From: Polynucleobacter asymbioticus QLW-P1DMWA-1
GTDB lineage: Bacteria > Pseudomonadota > Gammaproteobacteria > Burkholderiales > Burkholderiaceae
Assembly (NCBI RefSeq): GCF_000016345.1
Contig: NC_009379.1
Coordinates: forward strand, 620,001 to 684,000
Direction of reading: 5' to 3'
DNA: 64,000 bases
Shown here: piece after piece, positions 48,030-55,686 of the stretch
Numbering within the stretch: position 1 is the stretch's first letter
How the letters are laid out: each line of letters opens with the position of its first letter
Made by a program: the position numbers and the translations under genes
The notes under the pieces: model-generated
Told to the model about the DNA's origin: nothing
Databases searched by the model: none
The model's input: only the letters and a program-made list of their open reading frames with translations

Positions 48030-50363
48030 ATGAAGCCAGAAATCCTACCTTTTGCCCCTGCGATGCCAAGTCATTGGCTGATGATTCTTGAGGCCCCACC
48101 ATCCCCCATGCGGAGCCAAGAGGCAGTACTGGCATGGGTTGAACTCGATTTAGATGCAGAGTTGCGCTTTGAAAAAAGCCTACTTTGGCTAACAGAGCAG
48201 GGTCTATTTTGGACTGACGGCACTCGTTTTGAGTCATGGCCATTAGGGTCTGGCGAGCATTTGGTTCACGGGGACCATGCCGGAGTAGGTCGATTGAGTC
48301 TCGAAACTGAGCAAAATCTACAAAGAATTTGGTATTTCACTTTGGCGGTAAACCCCCAAGTCTTGCGTTTGCAATCAAGCTTTAGACAGCTGACACGCGG
48401 TGATCAAGAGGCACATGGCGAGGCAAGTGAGTATGACAAGCAAGTGTGCCCTGTTTGCTTAAGTCCTAAGCCAGCCAATTCGGATATCTGCCCAACTTGT
48501 GATCCAGAAGATGACAAGCCAGCATCCACCTGGACCTTGTTTAAGCTTTGGCGTTTTGCTAAGCCTTATCAACACCAGCTCTTACTTGGTTTTATTTTGA
48601 CCTTGCTGTCCACAGGCGCGACATTAATTCCGCCTTATTTAACAATGCCTTTAATGGATCATGTTTTGATTCCTTATGAGCGTGGCAACCCGATAGATTT
48701 TCATTTAGCCACTAAATATCTGTTAGCTTTATTTGGCGCCTCTATCGTCGCCTGGGGATTAGGTTGGTGGAAAACGTATTTGCTTGCATTAGTGAGCGAA
48801 CGGATCGGCGCTGATTTACGTAATACGACTTTTGAACACTTACTCAAACTCTCACTCGAGTATTTTGGTGGTAAGCGAACTGGTGACTTAATTGCCCGTA
48901 TTGGTGCCGAGACCGATCGCATCTGTGTCTTTCTATCCCTTTACGCATTGGACTTCATAACCGATGTGCTGATGATCACGATGACGGCTGCGATCTTAGT
49001 ATCGATTGATCCATTGCTTGCATTAGTGACCTTAGCACCGTTGCCTTTCATTGTGTGGATGATTCATGCAGTGCGTGATCGATTGCGTTTTGGATTTGAG
49101 AAGATTGATCGCATCTGGTCTGAAGTAACGAATATTTTGGCCGATACCATTCCTGGCATTCGTGTTGTTAAGGCCTTTGCTCAAGAAGACCGTGAGCTCA
49201 AACGTTTTGTAGATTCCAATAAGCACAATCTACTCATTAATGATCGCGTGAATCGAGTTTGGGGATTATTTTCTCCAACAGTCACGCTCTTAACCGAGAC
49301 AGGCTTATTGGTTGTTTGGGGATTTGGTATTTGGCAAGTAGCCCATCGAAGAATCTCCGTTGGTGTTTTGATAGCCTTCCTGGCTTACATCGGCCGCTTT
49401 TATGTGCGCCTAGATTCGATGAGTCGTATTGTTTCGCACACTCAAAAAGCCGCTGCTGGTGCTAAGCGTATTTTCGATATCTTGGATCACGTATCGAGCG
49501 TTCCTGAGCCAATGAATCCTGCACCTCTAGGACCAGTAAAAGGTGGTATCTCCTTGCGTGGCGTCGGTTTCCGCTATGGCAATCGTGCAGTTTCCAAGGG
49601 GATTGATTTGGATATTGCCCCAGGTGAAATGATCGGGTTAGTAGGGCATAGCGGTTCAGGTAAGAGCACCTTGGTGAATTTAATCTGCCGTTTTTATGAT
49701 GTGAGCTCAGGATCCATTGCTTTAGATGGGCGCGATATTCGTAGCATTGGTATTGCTGATTACCGCAAATGTATTGGTCTGGTATTGCAAGAGCCCTTCT
49801 TATTCTTTGGCACCATTGCAGAAAATATTGCCTACGGCAAACCGGATGCGACACGAGAAGAAATTATTGAAGCAGCGCGCGCAGCACATGCGCATGATTT
49901 TATTTTGCGACTTCCTTTGGGTTATGACTCTTTGGTTGGTGAGCGTGGCCAATCCTTATCTGGCGGTGAGCGTCAACGTATCTCTATTGCACGCGCGCTC
50001 TTAATTAATCCAGCCATTCTCATTCTGGATGAGGCAACCTCATCGGTTGACACCACTACTGAGAAAGAAATTCAGCGTGCTTTGGATAACTTGGTTAAAG
50101 GCCGCACAACCATTGCGATTGCGCACCGTCTCTCCACACTCAGAAAGGCTGACCGCCTCGTGGTGTTGGACAAAGGGGAGATTGTCGAAATTGGCTCTCA
50201 TGACCAGTTAATGGAGGCCCAAGGTGCTTATTACGTCTTGTACCAAGCCCAGTTGCGTCATGCAGCTGAATTAGTTGAGGGTGGTGCGATTGGCGAGAGT
50301 TTGGAGGAGCGCCAAGAAGAGCGTTTAGAAGAAGCGGCCAAGGATATTGGAGGAGGCGTATGA
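48030..50363 (+). CDS. ABC exporter-type protein with N-terminal zinc ribbon, cyanophycin-associated
   Basis: A 777-residue half-transporter. Residues 1-125 form an extra N-terminal beta-rich domain of unknown family. A CxxC-x10-CxxC zinc-ribbon follows (C140, C143, C154, C157), then six membrane helices (about 170-470), and an ATPase domain with Walker A GHSGSGKST, LSGGERQR and Walker B ILILDEATSSVD. The N-terminal domain and ribbon are not part of ordinary exporters. DUF1854 overlaps its stop by four bases. I recall this pair being described as cyanophycin-metabolism associated; the substrate is unknown. Confidence 0.9.
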   Translation: MKPEILPFAPAMPSHWLMILEAPPSPMRSQEAVLAWVELDLDAELRFEKSLLWLTEQGLFWTDGTRFESWPLGSGEHLVHGDHAGVGRLSLETEQNLQRIWYFTLAVNPQVLRLQSSFRQLTRGDQEAHGEASEYDKQVCPVCLSPKPANSDICPTCDPEDDKPASTWTLFKLWRFAKPYQHQLLLGFILTLLSTGATLIPPYLTMPLMDHVLIPYERGNPIDFHLATKYLLALFGASIVAWGLGWWKTYLLALVSERIGADLRNTTFEHLLKLSLEYFGGKRTGDLIARIGAETDRICVFLSLYALDFITDVLMITMTAAILVSIDPLLALVTLAPLPFIVWMIHAVRDRLRFGFEKIDRIWSEVTNILADTIPGIRVVKAFAQEDRELKRFVDSNKHNLLINDRVNRVWGLFSPTVTLLTETGLLVVWGFGIWQVAHRRISVGVLIAFLAYIGRFYVRLDSMSRIVSHTQKAAAGAKRIFDILDHVSSVPEPMNPAPLGPVKGGISLRGVGFRYGNRAVSKGIDLDIAPGEMIGLVGHSGSGKSTLVNLICRFYDVSSGSIALDGRDIRSIGIADYRKCIGLVLQEPFLFFGTIAENIAYGKPDATREEIIEAARAAHAHDFILRLPLGYDSLVGERGQSLSGGERQRISIARALLINPAILILDEATSSVDTTTEKEIQRALDNLVKGRTTIAIAHRLSTLRKADRLVVLDKGEIVEIGSHDQLMEAQGAYYVLYQAQLRHAAELVEGGAIGESLEERQEERLEEAAKDIGGGV

Positions 50364-50833
50364 GTTCGAATCACACTCAATTACTTGAGCGCGATGCTTT
50401 AGGTCGTCTCGTATATATAGATGCCAACGGACATCACCATGTAGGCGTTCATCCGGTGAGAGCGTTTCCTATTACAGCGCATGATGCTGGTATTGGCATC
50501 ATGGATCAATCTGGTAAAGAGCTTCATTGGTATCCTGACCTTGCTAGCATTCCTGTAGCAGAGTTGGCTATGATTGAAGAAGACTTGGCTGCTCGAGAAT
50601 TTATGCCGGTAATTGAAAAAATTACCAAGGTGTCTACATTTGCTACGCCAAGTATTTGGGATATCGAAACAGATCGTGGGTCAACTCGTATTCGCTTAAA
50701 AGGCGAAGAAGACATTCGACGCATCGCAGGCAATACTTTGTTGATTGCTGATTCCAATGGTTTGCAGTTTTTAATCAAAGACTCTACGCAGCTCGATAAA
50801 GTCAGCAAAAAAATCCTCGATCGCTTTCGCTAA
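50360..50833 (+). CDS. DUF1854 family protein, cyanophycin-associated
   Basis: A 157-residue soluble protein of the DUF1854 family, with no signal peptide or membrane helix. Conserved-looking segments are GVHPVRAFPITAHDAGIGIMD, LHWYPDLASIP and IWDIETDRGSTR. It overlaps the ABC transporter gene by four bases, so the two are made together. The tight link to cphA genes suggests that it serves cyanophycin metabolism or the transporter, but its biochemical role is unknown. Confidence 0.87.
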   Translation: MSSNHTQLLERDALGRLVYIDANGHHHVGVHPVRAFPITAHDAGIGIMDQSGKELHWYPDLASIPVAELAMIEEDLAAREFMPVIEKITKVSTFATPSIWDIETDRGSTRIRLKGEEDIRRIAGNTLLIADSNGLQFLIKDSTQLDKVSKKILDRFR

Positions 50834-50848
50834 TCTTTCTTTAGCCTA

Positions 50849-50924
50849 GCCGCTTTAGCTCAGTTGGTAGAGCAGTTCATTCGTAATGAAAAGGTCGCCA
50901 GTTCGATTCCGGCAAGCGGCACCA
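50849..50924 (+). tRNA. tRNA-Thr(CGU)
   Basis: A 76-base cloverleaf: acceptor arms GCCGCTT / AAGCGGC, D-loop AGCTCAGTTGGTAGAGC, anticodon loop TTCGTAA with anticodon CGT, and T-loop GTTCGATTC. The discriminator is A and the CCA end is encoded. It decodes ACG threonine codons. Confidence 0.95.
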
Positions 50925-51039
50925 CCTTTACGAGCAAATACTTGACTAAATTGCTTGACTTTTGGGAAATAAAGGAATACAGTGTTACTTCTGGTTGGAA
51001 CTCGTTCTAACCAAGGGGTTGGCACTAGAACCAATAGGC

Positions 51040-51160
51040 GCAAAGTCACGGATGTGGCAGCCCCTCAAAGAAATAAGTTGTTAACCGCCCGGTGCTTCGG
51101 GTGAGATCGGGAGACAGTCCCTCCAGCGGAATACTGGAAAAACAGGCAGAGCTGCAAGAG
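51040..51160. ncRNA. Possible structured RNA, strand uncertain
   Basis: Three hairpins follow each other: CCCG / CGGG (51088-51101), GGGA / TCCC (51109-51121) and CCAG / CTGG (51123-51137). The stretch GCCCGGTGCTTCGGGTGAGA reminds me of phage C4-type antisense RNA, but that is a memory, not a search result. No promoter or terminator fixes the strand. Confidence 0.3.
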
Positions 51161-51280
51161 ATTAGCGCAGGCAGTACAAGCCCCAAACGCCCAAACTCAT
51201 TTTTTAATCGTTCAAAACCAATGGTTTTTTGTTGATTCTTTTTCATAATACGAAATTGATTATTGCTATGCAATAACATT

Positions 51281-51306
51281 AGGGTTAAACTCTAGGTACT
51301 AACCCT
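51281..51306 (+). promoter_or_regulatory. Inverted repeat in the leader of the 35-residue ORF
   Basis: AGGGTTA (51281-51287) and TAACCCT (51300-51306) are perfect inverted arms 12 bases apart. The second arm touches the Shine-Dalgarno AAGGAG of the ORF at 51320, so it may be an operator or a translation-controlling hairpin. Confidence 0.45.
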
Positions 51307-51319
51307 TAAGGAGATTCAA

Positions 51320-51427
51320 ATGACTGTTCTATTGAATATGTTCAACCAGCTTTTTTCTGAAAGCAAACCAGCTGCTCAGCAGCAATCCCGTCACTATGAT
51401 TTTGATGGCGCATATCGCGGTATGTAA
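51320..51427 (+). CDS. 35-residue small protein of unknown function
   Basis: ATG at 51320, eight bases after a strong AAGGAG Shine-Dalgarno, encodes 35 residues beginning MTVLLNMFNQLFSESKP and ending RHYDFDGAYRGM. A perfect terminator follows 21 bases after the stop, so it forms a complete transcription unit. The N-terminal third is amphipathic and hydrophobic, the middle rich in glutamine, and the end Asp/Tyr/Gly-rich. I do not recognise a family. It is too short for ordinary gene finders, and an alternative is a leader or regulatory peptide. Confidence 0.7.
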   Translation: MTVLLNMFNQLFSESKPAAQQQSRHYDFDGAYRGM

Positions 51428-51448
51428 TTCAAAAAAGTAGTTATCTAG

Positions 51449-51479
51449 AAAAGCCACCTTCTTTTTAGGTGGCTTTTTT
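51449..51479 (+). terminator. Terminator after the small ORF
   Basis: AAAAGCCACC / GGTGGCTTTT arms with a nine-base loop, followed by a T-run. Confidence 0.92.
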
Positions 51480-51562
51480 ATTCATCATGACTGATAAAAA
51501 GGAGTGTGAATAACTTGCAATTCAATCTCTTGGCTTAGGGGTAATCACTAGTGCGCAAATGA

Positions 51563-51590
51563 AATTATCTTGATGATCATCAAGATAATT
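51563..51590 (+). promoter_or_regulatory. 28-bp perfect palindrome with an FNR-consensus core upstream of the OxlT-like gene
   Basis: The 28 bases from 51563 to 51590 are a perfect palindrome, starting AATTATC and ending GATAATT. The core at 51570-51583 is TTGAT-GATC-ATCAA, an exact FNR consensus site. Its centre (51576.5) is 29.5 bases before a GAGAAT -10-like box at 51606-51611, the class II activator spacing, predicting a start near 51618. Confidence 0.75.
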
Positions 51591-51672
51591 AAAGGGTTGA
51601 TGTCTGAGAATTACTGAGCCCCTAAAGAAGGTGCGTAATCTAAAAAAAGAAATAATCAGGAGAGCATAAATC

Positions 51673-52926
51673 GTGAGTAAGCCATGGCATAACCGTTGGG
51701 CGCAGTTAGTATTCGGAATTATTTGCATGGGATTGGTTGCCAATCTTCAATATGCATGGACTTTGTTTGTTAACCCCATTCAGATTAAAACTGGCTGGGC
51801 TTTATCTGCAATCCAACTCTCTTTCTCAATCTTTATCGTAGTAGAAACTTGGCTGGTTCCAGTTGAAGGTTGGATGGTTGATAAATTTGGACCTCGCATT
51901 GTTATTCTGATCGGCTCTGTATTTGCTGCAGCTGGTTGGGTGATGGATAGTTATGCAACTTCACTCGAAATGCTTTATGCAGCAGCTGTTGTTGCTGGTA
52001 TTGGTGCTGGTTGCGTTTACGGCACTTGCGTTGGTAATGCGCTGAAATGGTTTCCGGATAAGCGTGGTCTCGCTGCTGGTTTAACTGCAGCAGGCTTTGG
52101 AGCTGGTGCAGCGATTACGGTAATTCCAATTGGCAATATGATTCTGGCAGATGGCTATGAGCATGCCTTTCTATTCTTTGGTCTTGCACAAGGCGCACTG
52201 ATTTTCTTGTTGGCTTTATTGATGACAAAACCAACGCCTCCTAAGGGCGTGCAGGCAGCTCCTCGTATCGTTACCACTAAGGTGGACTATACCTCTGGTC
52301 AAATGATTAAAAAACCTTTATTTTGGCTAATCTATGTCATTTTTGTTGTTGTAGCCGCTGGGGGTTTGATGGTGACGGCGCAAATTGGACCGATTGCTAA
52401 GGATTGGGGTCTTGCGAAATTGCCGATGATCTTATTTGGCACTACCTTGCCGCTGCTCACAATGACTTTATCAATTGATAACCTATGCAATGGTTTCACT
52501 CGCCCACTATGTGGATTTATTTCAGATCGCTTTGGTCGTGAAAACACTATGTTCTTCGTCTTCTTTGGCGAGGGCTTATCGATGCTAGGGTTGATGCATT
52601 TTGGACATGATCCATATGCATTTATGACTTTTGCTGCATTGATCTTCTTGTTTTGGGGTGAAATTTTCTCGATCTTCCCAGCGATCTGTGCGGATACATT
52701 TGGTGTAAAAAATGCAGCTGGTAATGCCGGTACTTTATACACAGCAAAAGGAACCGCTTCTCTATTGGTGCCTTTGGCATCTGTTCTTTCATCAACTGGT
52801 GATTGGAATACGGTTTTTGTAGCGGGTGCAATTGTTACAATTACCGCGGCGTTTGCAGCTAAGTTCATTTTGGCGCCAGCTCGCAAGCGCTTTATTGAAG
52901 AAGCCAACAAGAATGCCGGTCATTAA
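51673..52926 (+). CDS. Oxalate/formate antiporter-family MFS transporter (OxlT-like)
   Basis: A 417-residue, 12-helix major facilitator of the OFA family. The N-terminal half closely follows Oxalobacter OxlT as I recall it: NRWAQLVFGIICMGLV, YAWTLFVNPI, VDKFGPRI, and WFPDKRGLAAGLTAAGFGAGAA. OxlT swaps oxalate in for formate out. The start is a GTG at 51673 with an AGGAGA Shine-Dalgarno nine bases upstream. Although 42 kb from oxc-frc, its promoter has an FNR-type site like theirs, so it probably supplies oxalate to that pathway; other OFA members carry other anions, so this is inferred. Confidence 0.88.
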   Translation: MSKPWHNRWAQLVFGIICMGLVANLQYAWTLFVNPIQIKTGWALSAIQLSFSIFIVVETWLVPVEGWMVDKFGPRIVILIGSVFAAAGWVMDSYATSLEMLYAAAVVAGIGAGCVYGTCVGNALKWFPDKRGLAAGLTAAGFGAGAAITVIPIGNMILADGYEHAFLFFGLAQGALIFLLALLMTKPTPPKGVQAAPRIVTTKVDYTSGQMIKKPLFWLIYVIFVVVAAGGLMVTAQIGPIAKDWGLAKLPMILFGTTLPLLTMTLSIDNLCNGFTRPLCGFISDRFGRENTMFFVFFGEGLSMLGLMHFGHDPYAFMTFAALIFLFWGEIFSIFPAICADTFGVKNAAGNAGTLYTAKGTASLLVPLASVLSSTGDWNTVFVAGAIVTITAAFAAKFILAPARKRFIEEANKNAGH

Positions 52927-52946
52927 AACAGCAACGTCATTCTGAC

Positions 52947-52972
52947 AAAAGGGGTCTTCGGACTCCTTTTTT
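52947..52972 (+). terminator. Terminator after the OxlT-like gene
   Basis: AAAAGGGGTC-TTCG-GACTCCTTTTTT: a ten-pair stem with one G-U pair, a TTCG loop and a T-run. Confidence 0.9.
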
Positions 52973-53041
52973 ATTGCCTGCACCAATTAAGCAGACTGAC
53001 TCATGATCGAGGAAGGAAAAGTCATATAAAATCTCCCCATC

Positions 53042-53413
53042 ATGAATTTCCATAAAAACCGCCTCATTCACTGGATCGCAGCTCTAGCTATAGCGATGAG
53101 TGCTTTGGCTCCTGCGGTTTCTCAAGCAGTTTCGTTTGCTAAGCATGGCCAAGGGTTTGCGATGGAAATTTGCTCTGTTGATGGCAGCAAGATGCAGATT
53201 GATGTTCAGGGCGACGATCAAGACGTTGCCCATCAAATGCAACCTTGTCCATATTGCGTTACTCATAGCTTGATCACGCCAGCATTTAATACCAATCTCA
53301 CATTTGAAGCGCCAACATCTTTTGCGTTGCTTCCAAAGCTTTTCTATCAATCACCCAGGCCTCTCACTGTTTGGTTTACACCTCCTTCAGCTGCACCTCC
53401 CGCACAAGCCTAA
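53042..53413 (+). CDS. DUF2946 family exported protein
   Basis: A 123-residue protein with a signal-like N-terminus (LIHWIAALAIAMSALAPAVSQA), one cysteine in MEICSVDG and a CPYC motif near residue 79. DUF2946 genes commonly precede TonB receptors and copper genes in proteobacteria, and this one does the same, 74 bases upstream of the receptor. A metal-linked periplasmic role is inferred. TATAAA at 53025-53030 may be its -10 box. Confidence 0.8.
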   Translation: MNFHKNRLIHWIAALAIAMSALAPAVSQAVSFAKHGQGFAMEICSVDGSKMQIDVQGDDQDVAHQMQPCPYCVTHSLITPAFNTNLTFEAPTSFALLPKLFYQSPRPLTVWFTPPSAAPPAQA

Positions 53414-53487
53414 TTATTTTTTAGGGCATAGCCTAGCTATGTAGTTGGCAACAAACAGTGTTGCTGCAATAGAGTGGGGAAATTAAA

Positions 53488-55686
53488 ATGTTGTTCAAGC
53501 AAAAGAGAATCAGCCTTTGCATCGGCATACTTTTTGGGTCGGCCTTCATCAGCGCTGGAGTGCGTGCGCAAATAGCACCACCACCTGATTATGGGCAGAG
53601 AATTGGTGATGTTGTTGTGAGCGCGAGTCGTTCTGGAACTGAATTAAAGGATATGACACAGAATACCTCGATTATTACTAATGAGGATATTCAAAATTCT
53701 CCGAGCATGACGATTGATCAGGTATTAAAAAATCAATCGAGCGTTTTTTTGAATGATCAACCCTATTATGAAAAAGATCCAACGGGCCAAAGTTTAAATG
53801 TACGTGGATTGGGTAACGCGCGTACTTTGGCTTTAATCGATGGGTTGCCGGCGAATGACGCCATGTACGGGACTATACAGTGGAACTTGGTACCCCTTTC
53901 TGCCATTGAAGATGTTGAGCTTATTCGTGGAGGTGTCTCCAATTTATACGGTAACTATGGAATGGGTGGCTTGGTAAATATCACTACTAAGCCAATTACA
54001 GATAACAAGGGTGAAATTTCCGCAAGTTATGGTTCCTATAACACTAGTACTGTTGCAGCCTCAAAAGAAGTTGCTATTAATGAAGTGCTGAAATTGCGCG
54101 TATCTGCCGATTACTTTAATACAGATGGTTACGTCAATCAGCCAACCATCTCTCCTGCAACGACCTATCCCAAGAAGAATGCTTACGGCCAGTCAGCTCC
54201 TCTTTTGCCAGGTATGGGACCAGAAAGCGCCAATAGTGCTAACTATCGTTTGCAGGGTGCGTTGAAGTTGAGCTCAGATACTGACGTTTTTTTTAACGTC
54301 GGTTCTCACAATATGCAGAACCTGCCAACTGGCGGTTATAACTTCGCGACCAAAACGACCAATGAGACAACCTTTTCAGCTGGGGCAACAACACGTTTAA
54401 GCGCAGTGCAAAAGGTTCAAGTAAATGCATTCTATGAAAACACAACATTGTGGCAACAAAATGTAAGTAATAGCGGCACAAGCGCTCCTTACATTAGCGC
54501 GAACTATAACGACCCTTATTCAACAACTGGTGCGTCTGCTCAATACACCCATGACTTAAAAGACCAGGCAATACAACAGTTTGTTGTGAGCGTTGATGGC
54601 AGGCAGGTAGCTGCGCAAAACTTAACTAATTCCTTTAGTTCTGCCGCTGGTTATACCAATGGAGTAGTGACTTCATCTGACTATGCAAAGGGCCAGCAAG
54701 AGTTTTATGGAGTAATGGCGCAAATGAAAGCAAAAACAGATGTGATCCCATTGCAAGCAACGCTTTCACTTAGGGAAGATCAGTGGCAAAGCCAAACCCC
54801 AACCTATTGGATCGCTGGTGCAAATGGAAAGCCAAGCTATACCAATGTACCAAACCAAACTGTGAATAAGTTCAGCCCAAATTTAGGATTACTTTTGCAG
54901 GCCACTAAAGAATTGGATTTTAGAGGCGCCGCGTATCAAGGATTTCATGCCCCTGGCTTGAATAACACTCTTCGTACTTATGGCAACTCTACAAGTGTGA
55001 GCCTTGCAAATCCTTTGCTTACTCCAGAGAATATGACAGGCTATGAACTCGGTACTGACTACCGTTGGAACGCAGGTTTTGTGCAGATAACAGGTTTTAG
55101 TGCTCAGGTTAAAAACGCAGTCTATGCCCCTAATGTTTCACAAGCACAAGCTTATTCTGCCGGTTGTCCTTTATCAGTCTGTACTGGAGCGAATGGTCAA
55201 ACCTATACTTTGTACGGTAATAATCAAAATCTTCAGAGCCAAGGCTTGGAAGTTCAAGCACACCATGACATAAATGCTCAATGGCTTGTAGATGGAACTT
55301 ATACCCATACCAATACAGTACTTACATGGATAGGATCGGGTGTTAGTTCAACGCTAAATCCGATTGGCTCCCAGGTGGGTGGAGTCCCGCAAAATATGGG
55401 CTATGCAGGTCTCACATATATGCCGGTTCCTTATGCTAATTTGACTGCCAACATTCGTTATATTGGAAATTCTTGGTTAGATGGGGCACATACTTTACCG
55501 GTTCCTTCCTATGCGGTAGTTGGTTTAAAGGCAAATCTTCAACTCACTCCTCAAGCTTCTTTATTTGCCTCTATTGTGAATATGTTTAATCGCACCTATA
55601 TTACTTACGGGACAGGCACTAGCCAAGGCAGTTATATTGCTGGGCAGCCTCAATCGATTACCGTTGGCGCGCGTATCATCTTCTAA
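53488..55686 (+). CDS. TonB-dependent receptor, probably copper uptake
   Basis: A 732-residue outer-membrane receptor. Signal peptide residues 1-27 end VRA; a VVVSASR segment precedes the plug with SLNVRGLGNARTLALIDG and IEDVELIRGGVSNLYGNYG; the barrel ends GARIIF with a terminal phenylalanine. It shares a TAATG junction with the next gene, so translation is coupled. The co-encoded copper chaperone indicates copper or a copper-binding compound as the ligand, as for OprC; that is inferred from context. The riboswitch-controlled receptor at 3928 is a different subfamily. Confidence 0.88.
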   Translation: MLFKQKRISLCIGILFGSAFISAGVRAQIAPPPDYGQRIGDVVVSASRSGTELKDMTQNTSIITNEDIQNSPSMTIDQVLKNQSSVFLNDQPYYEKDPTGQSLNVRGLGNARTLALIDGLPANDAMYGTIQWNLVPLSAIEDVELIRGGVSNLYGNYGMGGLVNITTKPITDNKGEISASYGSYNTSTVAASKEVAINEVLKLRVSADYFNTDGYVNQPTISPATTYPKKNAYGQSAPLLPGMGPESANSANYRLQGALKLSSDTDVFFNVGSHNMQNLPTGGYNFATKTTNETTFSAGATTRLSAVQKVQVNAFYENTTLWQQNVSNSGTSAPYISANYNDPYSTTGASAQYTHDLKDQAIQQFVVSVDGRQVAAQNLTNSFSSAAGYTNGVVTSSDYAKGQQEFYGVMAQMKAKTDVIPLQATLSLREDQWQSQTPTYWIAGANGKPSYTNVPNQTVNKFSPNLGLLLQATKELDFRGAAYQGFHAPGLNNTLRTYGNSTSVSLANPLLTPENMTGYELGTDYRWNAGFVQITGFSAQVKNAVYAPNVSQAQAYSAGCPLSVCTGANGQTYTLYGNNQNLQSQGLEVQAHHDINAQWLVDGTYTHTNTVLTWIGSGVSSTLNPIGSQVGGVPQNMGYAGLTYMPVPYANLTANIRYIGNSWLDGAHTLPVPSYAVVGLKANLQLTPQASLFASIVNMFNRTYITYGTGTSQGSYIAGQPQSITVGARIIF

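Larger units (their letters stand above)
50925..51319. other. Gene-poor stretch downstream of tRNA-Thr
   Basis: This 395-base stretch holds no convincing protein gene. A possible structured RNA (51040-51160) sits in its middle, and an inverted repeat leads into the small ORF at 51320. Position directly after a tRNA is typical of integrated elements, but no integrase or attachment repeat was seen. Confidence 0.5.

Noticed and set aside
50985..51035. GGTT / AACC inverted repeats as possible attachment site
   Set aside because: The arms are short and imperfect, and no matching copy of the tRNA 3' end or integrase was found in the window.
50855..51049. Minus-strand reading frame of 64 codons opposite tRNA-Thr
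   Set aside because: It is the antisense of the tRNA gene. The ACRNRTGDLF-type peptide it encodes is a well-known artefact of tRNA antisense frames.
51046..51279. Minus-strand reading frame of 77 codons after the tRNA
   Set aside because: No Shine-Dalgarno, no recognisable domain, and it overlaps the hairpin-rich stretch, so a structured non-coding region explains it better.
52332..52910. Long antisense frame (192 codons) inside the OxlT-like gene
   Set aside because: It mirrors membrane-protein codons of the real gene and shows no independent domain or start signal.
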